Below, piece after piece: positions 51,888 through 61,800 of a DNA stretch of 64,000 bases. The notes below the pieces were generated by a model. That model saw only the letters and a list, made by a program, of their open reading frames with translations. It was not told the origin of the DNA and did no database searches. The stretch is from positions 1 through 64,000 of the forward strand of contig NZ_NSET01000022.1 in the NCBI RefSeq assembly GCF_009192945.1, written 5' to 3'. The translations under genes and the position numbers were made by a program. Source of the stretch: Xanthomonas maliensis (GTDB lineage: Bacteria > Pseudomonadota > Gammaproteobacteria > Xanthomonadales > Xanthomonadaceae). Position 1 is the stretch's first letter. The number at the start of each line of letters is the position of its first letter.

Positions 51888-52307
51888 ATGCTGCGTCTCG
51901 TCGCCGCCGCGTCCTCTGAGCCGGTGTCGTTGGCTCAGGCAAAACAGCATCTGCGGGAAATCAGCACCGCGCGTGATGAGCTGATCGCCCTGTGGATCAC
52001 CGCGGCGCGCGAAGAGGTGGAATTGCAAACTGGCTATGCACTGGCCGATGCCACGTGGGAATGGACGCCTGTGGGCGAGCGCACAGGCCCGCTGCCGGTG
52101 TGGCCGGGAGCAGTGACCAGCGCAGCCGGCGCGGTTCCAATTGTCTTCAAGGCGACGCCAGGCCCCGTGCCAGCCGCGCTGCGGGCCGCGATCCTGCTGC
52201 GGCTGGACGACCTTAGCGCACACAGCTCGGCGGGCTCCACAGAGCCGCTGAGCGAAAACCCGGCGATGCAGAGCCTGATGTTTCCGTTCCGGCGAGTGCT
52301 GCCATGA
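51888..52307 (+). CDS. Head-tail connector (gp6-like)
   Basis: 139 residues with the conserved N-terminal pattern of phage connector proteins (SEPVSLAQAKQHLRE, LIALWITAAREEVE) and a C-terminal LRAAILLRLDDL helix. This family forms the first ring below the portal. Coupled by ATGA to the next gene. Confidence 0.87.
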   Translation: MLRLVAAASSEPVSLAQAKQHLREISTARDELIALWITAAREEVELQTGYALADATWEWTPVGERTGPLPVWPGAVTSAAGAVPIVFKATPGPVPAALRAAILLRLDDLSAHSSAGSTEPLSENPAMQSLMFPFRRVLP

Positions 52308-52654
52308 TCGCGTCTGAACTCACCTCGGTGGTGCTGGTGCAGCGGCCAGCGACCGGGACGGATCCGGAAGGGCAGCCGGCGATGGGATGGGAGGATGCCG
52401 GCCAGTTGTGGGCCGGCATCGCCAACGAGACCGGAATGGGTGCGATCCGTTCCAGCGTTGCGGCCGGCCTGCCGACCTCTATTGCGCGCTACAGCTTCCT
52501 GGTGCGCTTCGCGGACGCTGCTGCGCTGGGCGTCGATGCGGGCATGCGGATCGCGCACGACGGTTTGGTGTTCGAAATCAAGGGCGTCATACGCGACCTG
52601 AAAGACCGTGATCGCGCCTACCTGGTAACCGAGCAAGGGGGCAACAGTGGCTAA
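52304..52654 (+). CDS. Head closure / head-tail joining protein
   Basis: 116 residues, beta-rich, fitting the phage head-tail joining (SPP1 gp16/HK97 gp7-like) family: VVLVQRPATGTDPEGQP, ARYSFLVRFADAAAL, GMRIAHDGLVFEIKGV and a terminal RAYLVTEQ strand. It sits in the canonical order after the connector. Confidence 0.83.
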   Translation: MIASELTSVVLVQRPATGTDPEGQPAMGWEDAGQLWAGIANETGMGAIRSSVAAGLPTSIARYSFLVRFADAAALGVDAGMRIAHDGLVFEIKGVIRDLKDRDRAYLVTEQGGNSG

Positions 52655-53108
52655 TCGCGTGGATCTGAGCGAGGTGCTGCAGGGCCTGGAAAACCTCAAG
52701 CATATCCAGACCAAGGTGGCGCGGTCGATGGCGGTCGCCGGCGGCAAGATCGTGCGCGATGAGGCGAAGCTACGCGCGCCGGTGGAATCCGGGGCGCTGC
52801 GCGGTGCGATCTATCTGGCCTACCGGGAGGGCAAATCCACCGAGACGACGGTGGTGTACGCGGTGACATGGAACAGCCGCAAGGCACCACATGGCCACCT
52901 GCAGGAATTCGGCCACTGGGCCGTGCAAGGCGGCAAGCGCGGCAAAGGCGGCACCGAGACCAGTTGGGTGCCTGCCAAACCATTCTTGCGGCCAGCGTTT
53001 GAGTCGTCACTGGGGCGCATGTCCCAGGCCATGATGGACCGCGGCCGGGAGCGCCTGGCCGAGCTGCTGCGCGACATGTACACCCCCAGAGACGAGGACT
53101 TCGTGTGA
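52647..53108 (+). CDS. HK97 gp10-like tail completion protein
   Basis: 153 residues from GTG 52647, inside the preceding 3' end. Residues VRDEAKLRAPVESGALRGAIYLAYR and GHLQEFGHWAVQGGK are typical of the gp10/minor tail completion family. It caps or completes the tail before head joining. Confidence 0.87.
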   Translation: MANRVDLSEVLQGLENLKHIQTKVARSMAVAGGKIVRDEAKLRAPVESGALRGAIYLAYREGKSTETTVVYAVTWNSRKAPHGHLQEFGHWAVQGGKRGKGGTETSWVPAKPFLRPAFESSLGRMSQAMMDRGRERLAELLRDMYTPRDEDFV

Positions 53109-53461
53109 GCTTCGAATCTGACTTTCGCGCGCTTCTGACAGACCTGGTCGGCACGCGCGTCTATCCCGACGTGCCGCCGGATTCACCGGTGTATCCGCTG
53201 ATCACCTACCAGCAGGTCGGCGGCCGCGCCCAGTGGTTCCAAGATCAAACCCGACCCGACAAAGCGCACGCACGCATCCAGGTCAACGTCTGGGCGGATT
53301 CGCGTGCGCAGGCCAACGCATTGGCGCGGCAGGTCGATGCGCGTATCGCCGCCAGCAGCTTCGCTGCCGAGCCTTACGGGGCCTTCGAGGCGGATTACTC
53401 GGCCGAAATCAAGAAATACGGCACCCGACAGGACTTCGGGCTGTGGTACGCCGATCCGTAG
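53105..53461 (+). CDS. Tail terminator protein (DUF3168-like)
   Basis: 118 residues from a GTG overlapping the previous stop. The pattern FRALLTDLVGTRVYPDVPPDSPVYPLITYQQVGGR and the later QVNVWADSRAQANALARQVDARI is that of the tail terminator family, which ends tail tube polymerisation. Followed by a strong terminator hairpin. Confidence 0.88.
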   Translation: MSFESDFRALLTDLVGTRVYPDVPPDSPVYPLITYQQVGGRAQWFQDQTRPDKAHARIQVNVWADSRAQANALARQVDARIAASSFAAEPYGAFEADYSAEIKKYGTRQDFGLWYADP

Positions 53462-53489
53462 TAACAACGCAACACCCACCACCAACCCG

Positions 53490-53510
53490 CCCGCCTACGG
53501 CGGGTTTTTT
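53490..53510 (+). terminator. Intrinsic terminator before the tail tube gene
   Basis: CCCGCC (53490-53495), loop TAC, GGCGGG (53499-53504), six T (53505-53510). It lies 24 bp upstream of the tail tube start. Confidence 0.92.
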
Positions 53511-53533
53511 CATGCCCCAAGGAGGGCAAATCT

Positions 53534-54178
53534 ATGGCTGTATCACTCCCCAATGGCGCACTGATCTTCATTGCGAGCGGCTACGCTGCCGCTTCCAACA
53601 TCACCGCCGCATCCAACGCCAGCCCCAGCGTGGCCACCGCGGCCAATACGCTGGCCGCCGGCGACTTCGTGGAGGTAACCAGCGGGTGGTCCCGCCTGAC
53701 CTCCAAGATCGTGCGCGTCGCTTCCCCGACTTCCAGCCAATTTGCGATGGAAGGCATCGACGCGACCAACACGGCGATCTACCCCGCCGGCAGCGGCGGC
53801 GGCACGTTCCGCAAGGTGTCCGCATGGACCCAGATCGCGCAGATCCTCAGCTCGGCCAGTGACGGCGGCGAGCAGCAATTCCTGACCTATCAGTTCCTCG
53901 AGTCGGACTCGGAAAAGCGCATGCCGACCGTGAAGTCGGCCTCGGGCCTGACCTTCGGCATCGCCGACGATCCGTCGCTTGCTGGCTATCAGGTGCTCTC
54001 CGCAGCAAACGACGATCGCATCCCGCGCGCTGTGCGCATCCTGCTGCCGTCTGGCTCGGTGCTGCTGTACAACGCCTACGTTTCGCTCAACAAGACGCCA
54101 AGCCTGACCGTCAATCAGATCATGGCTGTGCAGGCCACGCTGTCGCTGCTGGCCGAGCCGGTGAGGTACGCACTGTGA
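53534..54178 (+). CDS. Major tail tube protein
   Basis: 214 residues, beta-rich. The strong ribosome site (AAGGAGG) fits an abundant protein. Segments include MAVSLPNGALIFIASGY, VEVTSGWSRLTSKIV, QQFLTYQFLESDSEKRMPTVKSA and IPRAVRILLPSGSVLLYNAYVSL. It follows the tail terminator and precedes the G chaperone, the standard siphovirus order. Confidence 0.86.
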   Translation: MAVSLPNGALIFIASGYAAASNITAASNASPSVATAANTLAAGDFVEVTSGWSRLTSKIVRVASPTSSQFAMEGIDATNTAIYPAGSGGGTFRKVSAWTQIAQILSSASDGGEQQFLTYQFLESDSEKRMPTVKSASGLTFGIADDPSLAGYQVLSAANDDRIPRAVRILLPSGSVLLYNAYVSLNKTPSLTVNQIMAVQATLSLLAEPVRYAL

Positions 54179-54477
54179 GCATCAAGCGCGGGCAGGCCCC
54201 GAAGAAAATCGCAGCACCACTTAAGTTCGCCGGCGTGGCTGAGAAATTCCAGCTCGACGTGGTGTTCATCAATCGCAAGCCGGCGGAAGTCGACACCCTC
54301 ATTGCCGAGGGCAAAAGCGTCGCCGAAGTGATCCTGTTCCTGCTCGACAGCTGGGACACGGACTATCCGCTGTCGGTCGAAGGCATCAACGAGCTGGAGG
54401 ACGACCACATGGGCGTGTGCCAGGGAATCATCCAGGGCTACTACCGAGCAAGACGGGTGGACCTGGAAAAAAACTGA
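54175..54477 (+). CDS. Tail assembly chaperone G
   Basis: 100 residues. The N-terminal region (KRGQAPKKIAAPLKFAGVAEKFQLDVVFINRKPAEVD) and acidic C-terminus match lambda G-like chaperones that coat the tape measure before tail assembly. The gene ends in GAA AAA AAC TGA, the slippery site for making the longer GT fusion. ATGA-coupled to the tail tube gene. Confidence 0.87.
   Translation: MSIKRGQAPKKIAAPLKFAGVAEKFQLDVVFINRKPAEVDTLIAEGKSVAEVILFLLDSWDTDYPLSVEGINELEDDHMGVCQGIIQGYYRARRVDLEKN
54468..54474 (+). other. Programmed -1 frameshift site A AAA AAC
   Basis: In the G frame, codons GAA AAA AAC TGA occupy 54466-54477. The heptamer A-AAA-AAC is in the correct phase, directly before the stop. 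After a -1 slip the ribosome continues with CTG AGA GCG into a 103-codon frame ending at 54785. Confidence 0.9.
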
Positions 54478-54785
54478 GAGCGGCGGTCGGGGCCTTCTAC
54501 TGGCGTCCCCCGGCCGCCGAGGAATTGGCTCAGTTCGGGCTCACCGAGGACGACGTTGACCGTCCCTCGGTGGACCTATGGCCAGAGGTCTGGGACGCAT
54601 GGTGCGTGTTCTGTGACTGCTGCACGCAGTGGCGCATGGGGGCTGCTGGGCCAATAGGCCTGGATTACCTGGTGGTGTATCGCGAACTCGACCGACGTGT
54701 AACGAACTCCGAGATCGACATGGACGCTGTCCGTGTCCTGGAGTCGGCCGCGCTGGACTACATCTTGAAGAGCAAAGGCAAATGA
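54474..54785 (+). CDS. T segment of the GT tail chaperone (reached by -1 frameshift)
   Basis: About 103 codons (LRAAVGAFYWRPPAAEEL... to ...YILKSKGK) read only as a C-terminal extension of G. No start codon or ribosome site fits independent use, although the frame is open somewhat upstream. Tryptophan-rich, with a CVFCDCC cluster. GT fusion proteins bind the tape measure and tail tube in lambda. The stop overlaps the tape measure start as ATGA. Confidence 0.85.
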   Translation: MRAAVGAFYWRPPAAEELAQFGLTEDDVDRPSVDLWPEVWDAWCVFCDCCTQWRMGAAGPIGLDYLVVYRELDRRVTNSEIDMDAVRVLESAALDYILKSKGK

Positions 54786-57640
54786 CCGACGCAAACCTTG
54801 GCACTGCGCGAATCGATATCTTGATCGATACCGCGTCGATGAATGCCGGTATCAGCAATGCCAAGAGCTTGGTTTCCTCGATGGGAGCCGAGTTCGAAGC
54901 GCGCTTCGAGAAGATGAGCCAGGCCGAAAAGCGCGCCACGCTCGAAGTGCTCAAGTTCAACGACTCGCTGGGCCGCACGCGCGAGGAAATGAAGCTCCTG
55001 AATGCTGGTGCCCGCGGCGCGGCGCCGGAAGCGTTGGAGCAGCTGCGCAAGTCGCTGCTGAATCAGCGCAAGGAGATGGACGCCGGCGGTATGTCGGCCA
55101 AGGCCTACACGGCAGCGATGCGTGGTGTGCCGGCGCAAATCACGGATATCGCAGTCAGTCTGCAGGGCGGCCAGAAGCCGCTGACCGTGCTTCTGCAGCA
55201 GGGCGGCCAGCTGAAGGATATGTTCGGCGGCATCGTGCCGGCGGCGAAGGCGCTGAGCTCAACGCTGCTGGGCCTGGTCAATCCGTACAGCGTCACGGCC
55301 GCAGCTATCGCGGCGGTCAGCTACGCCGCGTACGAAGCCGATGATGTGCTGGATCGTTACGCTATAGCCCTGGCAAAAAGCGGAAACGTCGCCGCCACCA
55401 CCGCGAGCGAGATGCAGAAGCTCGCCGCCGAGCTCGAAAACAACGTGGGCGCATCCACCGCTGCTGCGGCGGTGGAGAGTGTGGTGGCATCGGGACAGAT
55501 CGGCGCGCAGAACTTGGCGACCGTTTCCCGCGCCGCGGCTGATGCGTCGAAAGTGCTTGGTTCATCCGTGGAGGATGTGGTCGCGACCTATGTCAAGCTG
55601 GGCGACAAGCCGCTGGAGACGTTGCTATCGCTCAACAAGACCGAGAACTTCCTGACTGCTGCGCAGTACGAGCGCATCCGCGCATTGGAGGAGGAGGGCA
55701 ACAAGCAAGCCGCCGCAAATGAGGCCATTCAAATTTACAGCGACCACCAGCAGGCGCTGGTGCTGCAGGTCCGGGAGAACTACGGCGAGGCCAAACGATT
55801 CTGGGAAGACCTGAAGGTTTGGATCGACAACAGCACGGCCAGTGTGGGCGAGCATGCGCTGACGCTGACCAACAGCTTGGCCCAGATTGCGAGGGCTTTT
55901 GCTGACGGTAGCGCCTTCGACGTGGGCGACAACTTCAGCGGCACAACCGACTCGCGGCGGCAGGCCAGGGAAGCCGCTGAGTCTGCGAAGAAGCGGGAAC
56001 AGGATTTCGTCAAGCTTCGCGGGCTGGAGGCGGAGGCACAAGCCGACAGGCTCAAGTCCGCTCAAACCAATCGAGATTTTGATGCGCAGACGATCAAGCT
56101 CGCAGAGGCGAAGCTGACGCTGGAGCAGCGCATCGCGCAGATGAAGGAGAAGGCCAACGCCGCCGGCGTCGACTCGGTGAACATCGCCCGTCGCGAGAAT
56201 GCGCTGCGGGAAGAAGATGCGCGGAAGAATGCCAAGAAGCCGGTCAGCACCGCTGGTGCCAGCCGAACGGCATCACTGCAGGGCTTCACCGACGACCAGA
56301 CCGAAGAGCGGGCGAGGATCTCTGCCGACACCAAGGTGCTGCAAGCCGAGTTCCAGGCTCGCCAGGTATCGGCAGAGGCCTACTACAGCCGCATGCGCGA
56401 GCTCGCCGAGCAGAACACCAGCACGGACGCCCGAACCATTACCAGCCAGATCGAATACCTGCGCGCGCAGGCGGTCAGCGGCAAGGACGCCATCAACGTC
56501 AACAAGCAGATCGGCGAGCTGGAGGCCAAGCTGGCCAAGGTGCGCATCGACGGGGCCGCTGCGCAGCAGACACTGACCACCCAAGAAAAAGTGGCAATTG
56601 AATCTCGCAACGCTGGTGTTCGGTCCTATGCCTCAGCACTCGATGCCAGCACCGACGCACTGCAACAGCAGATGGACGCGATGGTTGCCAAGGTTGGCAT
56701 CGGCGATCGTGAGTATGAAATACAAGAGCGGGTCAACGATGTTTATCGGGAGCAGGCCAAGCGCCTGACCGAGCTATCGCTGCAGAAGACCGCAGACCCC
56801 GCCAATGCCAAGGCCTACGACGAAGAGATCGCCGCGGTTCGCGCGGCCACAGAAGCCCGAGTTGCGATCATTCGCAGCGGCTACCAAAGCATGGCCGAGG
56901 CGCAGGCTGATTGGGTCAACGGCGCCAAGTCATCATGGGCGAATTACGCGGATGACGCGCGAAACATCGCGGGCCAGTCAGCCAGCCTGTTCGACAACCT
57001 CTTCGGGGGGATGGAGGACGCGCTGGTGCAGTTCACGACCAAGGGCAAGGTCGATTTCAAATCGCTGGCCAACTCCATCATCGCCGACATGGCGCGTATT
57101 GCTGCCAAGCAGGCGATCATCGGCGCGCTGGGTTCGTTGTTCGGCGGCCTTGGCGGTGGTGCCGGCGCTTCGGGCTCCACCTATATTGGGCAGGCATCGA
57201 CTGGTGCAGGGAGCAACTACAACTTCGGCAGCAACGTTGGACAGTTCACCGGTGGCGGTTGGGCGAACGGCGGCTACACCGGCGATGGCGGCAAGTACGA
57301 CACTGCCGGCTATGTCCACCGCGGCGAGTACGTCATCAATGCCGAATCGACGCGTCGCATCGGCCGCAACTATCTGGATCAGCTGAACGGGTATGCCAAT
57401 GGCGGCATGGTGGGCGGCTCCGGTGGTCCTGGGTTGTTGTCGCAGCCCAACGTCAACATCGCCATCCATGGTGCACCGAGCGGTGATCCGCAGGTCAACG
57501 TGTCGCAGGGTGAAAACGGGCTCGATGTCGAGGTGATCTTTGGTCAGTTCGAGGGCCGCATCGCGGGGCGCCTGGCGGATGGCAGCAGCCCCATCGGGCC
57601 CGTGCTGAAGCAGCGCTACAGCATGAGGGAGACGGTCTGA
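54782..57640 (+). CDS. Tape measure protein (lambda H-like)
   Basis: 952 residues, the largest helical protein here. Long coiled-coil-rich stretches (1-120, 380-720) surround a hydrophobic section near 160-190 and 730-790. The C-terminal part has the lambda tape measure pattern (SWANYADDARNIAGQSASLFDNLF, FKSLANSIIADMARIAAKQAI, GGYTGDGGKYDTAGYVHRGEYVI). It sets tail length and enters the cell at DNA ejection. ATGA-coupled to GT. The open frame upstream is spurious. Confidence 0.94.
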   Translation: MTDANLGTARIDILIDTASMNAGISNAKSLVSSMGAEFEARFEKMSQAEKRATLEVLKFNDSLGRTREEMKLLNAGARGAAPEALEQLRKSLLNQRKEMDAGGMSAKAYTAAMRGVPAQITDIAVSLQGGQKPLTVLLQQGGQLKDMFGGIVPAAKALSSTLLGLVNPYSVTAAAIAAVSYAAYEADDVLDRYAIALAKSGNVAATTASEMQKLAAELENNVGASTAAAAVESVVASGQIGAQNLATVSRAAADASKVLGSSVEDVVATYVKLGDKPLETLLSLNKTENFLTAAQYERIRALEEEGNKQAAANEAIQIYSDHQQALVLQVRENYGEAKRFWEDLKVWIDNSTASVGEHALTLTNSLAQIARAFADGSAFDVGDNFSGTTDSRRQAREAAESAKKREQDFVKLRGLEAEAQADRLKSAQTNRDFDAQTIKLAEAKLTLEQRIAQMKEKANAAGVDSVNIARRENALREEDARKNAKKPVSTAGASRTASLQGFTDDQTEERARISADTKVLQAEFQARQVSAEAYYSRMRELAEQNTSTDARTITSQIEYLRAQAVSGKDAINVNKQIGELEAKLAKVRIDGAAAQQTLTTQEKVAIESRNAGVRSYASALDASTDALQQQMDAMVAKVGIGDREYEIQERVNDVYREQAKRLTELSLQKTADPANAKAYDEEIAAVRAATEARVAIIRSGYQSMAEAQADWVNGAKSSWANYADDARNIAGQSASLFDNLFGGMEDALVQFTTKGKVDFKSLANSIIADMARIAAKQAIIGALGSLFGGLGGGAGASGSTYIGQASTGAGSNYNFGSNVGQFTGGGWANGGYTGDGGKYDTAGYVHRGEYVINAESTRRIGRNYLDQLNGYANGGMVGGSGGPGLLSQPNVNIAIHGAPSGDPQVNVSQGENGLDVEVIFGQFEGRIAGRLADGSSPIGPVLKQRYSMRETV

Positions 57641-57996
57641 TGGCGACCTGGCCGAGCTACGCCCGCCTCACGCTGAGCACCTATTCGGAGACCTTCGAGC
57701 CGTCCATCCTGCGGACTGAGATGGAGCGCGGCATGCCCAAGCAGCGCGTGCAGAACTCGCAGGTTCTCGTGAGCGTGGCCGGGACCGTCCTCTTCATGAC
57801 CAAGGCCGACGAGCTCGCCTTCGAGGACTGGTACTTCAACGAACTGCGGCGCGTGGGCTTCTTCTCCTGGACCAGCCCCAAGGATGGCGTGGTCCGGCAG
57901 GCGCGGTTCCGAAACGCTGACATCGGCACGCTCACGCCCCTGGCCGGTTACTTCGCCGTGTCCCAGCGCAACGTCACGCTGGAGTACCTGCGATGA
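57640..57996 (+). CDS. Minor tail protein (gpM-like)
   Basis: 118 residues, beta-rich, with the pattern TFEPSILRTEMERGMPKQR, FEDWYFNELRRVGFFSW and RNVTLEYLR of tail tip proteins in the lambda gpM position. It follows the tape measure stop by overlap. Confidence 0.82.
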   Translation: MATWPSYARLTLSTYSETFEPSILRTEMERGMPKQRVQNSQVLVSVAGTVLFMTKADELAFEDWYFNELRRVGFFSWTSPKDGVVRQARFRNADIGTLTPLAGYFAVSQRNVTLEYLR

Positions 57997-58454
57997 GCTT
58001 CACCGAGAATCGCCAGCGGCTCACGGACCCGAGTGGCGTCCTCCTGTTCCTGGAGGTCCGCGCGCCCAGCTTCACCGACGTGCTGCGCCTGGTGAACGAC
58101 ACGCAGAACTGGGTGAGCAACGGCGTGGAGTACATCGGCGTGCCCTTCGGCATCAAGCTGCCGGACGACACCGCCGGGCAGACACCGCGCACGGTGCTGA
58201 CCATCGACAACGTTGGCCGGGGCATCACCGAGGATCTGGAGGCGCTGCAGCCCAACGAGCTGGTCACGGCCAAGCTGATGATCGCCGACACGGAAGCGCC
58301 GAGTGTGATCGTGCAGACGTGGTTCCTGCCGATGACCCACGTCAGCGTGAACCCGACCACCGCGACCGCGCAGTGCGGCGTGGACTTCCTCATGCGCCAG
58401 CAGGCGGTGCTGCTGCGCTACACCCCGTTCCTGACCCCGGGGGTCCATTCGTGA
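57993..58454 (+). CDS. Tail tip protein (DUF1833/gpL-like)
   Basis: 153 residues with the DUF1833 pattern: LLFLEVRAPSFTDVLRLVNDTQNW, YIGVPFGIKLPDD, RTVLTIDNVGR and a VDFLMRQQAVLLRYT end. This position corresponds to lambda L, whose C-terminal iron-sulfur cysteines are absent here. Confidence 0.84.
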   Translation: MSFTENRQRLTDPSGVLLFLEVRAPSFTDVLRLVNDTQNWVSNGVEYIGVPFGIKLPDDTAGQTPRTVLTIDNVGRGITEDLEALQPNELVTAKLMIADTEAPSVIVQTWFLPMTHVSVNPTTATAQCGVDFLMRQQAVLLRYTPFLTPGVHS

Positions 58455-58837
58455 GGCTGGCGGACGTGGAGCGCTTCGTGGGCATCCCCTACGACGAGGA
58501 CACCTGCGACTGCGCCGATCTTGTGGTGCTGGTCCAGCGCGAGCTGTTTGGACGCGAGGTGGTCCTGCCCAGCGCCAGGCCTCGCGGTGCGCGCGGGCAG
58601 GTGGCCTTGGGGGATCTGTCCAAGCCCTACGGCGTGCGCACCGAGCGGCCGCAGGACGGCGACCTGGTGGTGATGTACGAGCGCGGCCGGCCCGCGCACG
58701 TTGGCGTCTATTTCTGGCTGGCCCACGAGGGCCACTGCCTGCACAGCAACGAGAAGAACGGGTGCGCGGTGATCCACAAGATTCGGGAACTGGCCGGGTT
58801 CGGGGCGCCGGTGGAGGGCTTTTACGCATGGGCGTGA
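58451..58837 (+). CDS. NlpC/P60-family tail protein (gpK-like)
   Basis: 128 residues from GTG 58451. The active-site Cys lies in DTCDCADLVV and His in PAHVGVYFWL, followed by a distal polar residue, as in NlpC/P60 peptidases. Tail-tip NlpC domains cleave peptidoglycan peptides during DNA entry. The upstream open frame is spurious. Confidence 0.86.
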   Translation: MRLADVERFVGIPYDEDTCDCADLVVLVQRELFGREVVLPSARPRGARGQVALGDLSKPYGVRTERPQDGDLVVMYERGRPAHVGVYFWLAHEGHCLHSNEKNGCAVIHKIRELAGFGAPVEGFYAWA

Positions 58838-61800
58838 TGGAGGCGCTGCCGGGCCACAGCAGGCTGGTGTGCACGCCGCACCCGATCGTCCTGGACGGCC
58901 AGACCAACTTGGCAGCCAAGATCGAGGACGGCGAGACGTTGGGCGGCTTCCTGCGCCGCAACGTGCCGGACTGGACAGGAGATGCCTGGGAGGTGCGCAT
59001 AAACGGCGTCCTGGTGCCGGTGGAAGTCATGGAGCGGGTACGGCCCAAGGATGGGACGCTGATCGAGGTCCGCGGCGTGGCGCGCAAACAGGCGCTCTAC
59101 ATCGTCGCGATGATCGCGCTGACCTACTTCACCTTCGGCCTGGGCGCCTATGCCGGCATCGCCGGTTCCATCGGCGGTCTGGCCGGCGCAGTGGTAGCCG
59201 GCGCGGTCTTCGTCGCGGGCTCGATGCTGATCAACAAGGCGTTAGGCCCCAAGCAGGAGGCCCGATCGGCGCAGTCCGCCGATTCGGTTTACAGCATCGG
59301 CGCCGCGCGCAACCAGCCCAGGCCCTATCAGCCGCTCCCCCTCACCCTAGGCACCGTGCGCGTCACTCCCGACGTGCTGACGAACGCTTACACCTACTAC
59401 GAGGGCAACGACCAGTACGTGGCCATGGTGCTGACGCCAGGCATCAATGTGGCTCGGATGGATGCGTTGTACCTTGGCGACGCGCTGCTGTCCTCCTACG
59501 AGGGCGTCACCACGTGGTTCAGCGGCTTCTCCGGCATGCCCGAGCAGACCATCCCGCTGTTCGGAAACGTCGATACCGTGGACGGCGGCGAGCTGCCGGA
59601 TTCGACGGCCTGGGTCACGCGCACGACGAGCGCCGACACGCTGCGCATCCAGATCAACCTGGAGTACATCCTTGGCGGCGTGGGCACCTCGGGGAAGCCC
59701 TACTACGTGTCCGAGGTCGTGCAGGCGGAATACGCACCTGTCGGCACCGGCCAGTGGTCGCCGCTGATCTCGCGAAACTTTCAAAGCAAGGACCTTCAGA
59801 CCACCAAGCGCGCGACCCTGGGCAAGGACGTGGCCCGCGGCCAGTACGACGTGCGCGTGCGTATCCTGGGCAACGGCAACTACACCGGCGCCAACACGCA
59901 GCGGAACTCGTTCCAGTGGTCCACGTTGAGCAGCGTGCAGGCCGATGAAGCGACCTACGAGGGCATTCCCCGGATCGGTATCCGCATCAAGGCGACAGGC
60001 CAGCTAAATGGCGTCCCCAACGAGATCCGGGGCGTTGCCCACACCGAAGCCATCGCGGTTTGGAACGGCACCACGTGGGCCAATCAGGAGACCTCGAACC
60101 CAGGCGCGCAAATCCTCAAGTACGCGCGCGGCTACTTCAGCTCGGCCGGCAAGCGCATCGCCGGCATCGGCCTGCCCGATGACATGATCGACGTGCCCGC
60201 GCTGCAAGCGTTTACCCTTCACTGCGCGGCGAACAACTACACCTACGACTACTCAATCAAGGACGCGCGCAACCACGAGGAGATGCTGAACGCCCTGGCG
60301 CTGGCCGGCCTGGGCCAAATCTCCTGGGCGGGCGGCAAGCTGTCGGTGGTGTGGGCTGCAGACGAGCAACCGCTGGGTGGCGTGGTCAACATGGCCACCA
60401 TCAAGAAGGCGCAGTTCCAGGTGGACTACACCCTGGCCAACGCCGCCGACGGCATCGAATACACCTACTACGACAGAGCAACCTGGGAGCCTCTGCCGGT
60501 GCGCGTCAAGGCGCCGGGCGTGGAGACCATGCTCAACCCAGCGCGCTTGACTGGGGAGGGCGTCACGCGCCCGGAGCACGCCGCAGAGCTGGCCCGCTAC
60601 CACCTGGCGCAGTCGCTGTTCCAGTACAAGGACATCAGCTACAGCACCGACCTGGAGCACCTCAGCTACAAGCGGCTCTCTAACCTGGCCCTGCAGCACG
60701 ACATGACCCAGTGGGGGTACGGCGGGCGCGTGATGGCTGCGGTGAAGGTCGGGAGCACGGTGACCTTGACGCTGGACGAGGCGGTGCCCGCGCCGCCGGC
60801 CAGTGGCGCCTACATCGGCCTGCGCATCCCGGGTGAGAAGGTCTACCGGGTATTCAAGATCCAGCCGTTCGCCGGCGAGTCCAAGACGGTCACGCTCGTG
60901 GACGCCTGGCCCAACGATGCGGCCCTGCCGGGCAACACCGCGATGAACCCGGCGCACGACACCATCTGGATCTACGACTTCAAGCAGACCCCGGGCCTGC
61001 GCGTGCGCGTGGTCGGCATCCAGCCCGAAAGCGACCTCAAGGGCGCCAGCGTATCGGTGGTGGCCGAGCCGCCAGAGTTCTGGCAGTACGTGAAAACCGG
61101 CCAGTACACCGCGCCGCAGAACCCTTCGCTTCTTCGGACGCGCCCGATCGCCAGCAACCTGAAGATCAGCGAGGAGCTGGTGGTGCAGGGCGACACCGTC
61201 TACACCGAGCTGGTGGCCACCTTCGACATCACCGGGCCGGTGGGGCGCACGGTTGTCATGTCGGATATGGACGGCAACCAAGAGCTGGAGATGGTGGCCG
61301 AGACCATCACCCGGACGGCGCGTTGGCGCATCCCTGGCGCTGGCACCTACCCGATCCTGGTCCGGCCGATGAACCCCGAAGGGTTTCCCGGCGTGGCCGC
61401 CAGCGGCACCTACACGACCACCGGGGCGGGCTCGGCGCCGGTCAACGTCGATTCCTTCGTGATCGATGAGTTGGACGGCGGGATCCGGCGGTACAGCTGG
61501 GCATTCGACGCGGACACCATCCGCTCCCCTGACTACACAGGGGTGCAGATCCGCTACATCGCCGGCAGCGTGCCCAATCCCAACTGGTCGGCCATGACGC
61601 CGCTGGGCGATGAGGACGGGTACCACGCCTCAGCCTTTGAATCGACCTTGCCGGAAGCGGGAAGCTGGACGTTCGCCATTCGCGCAATGAACACCAGCGG
61701 CAACCTGTCGAACACAATGCTGACGGTGCAGAAGGCATTGACCAACAATCTGGGGCAAGAACTGGTCCAGGTCATCCAGAAGCTGACGATCAATGAACAG

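Noticed and set aside
50055-52223. 722-codon minus-strand open frame
   Set aside because: It is antisense to the capsid and following head genes; no recognisable domain.
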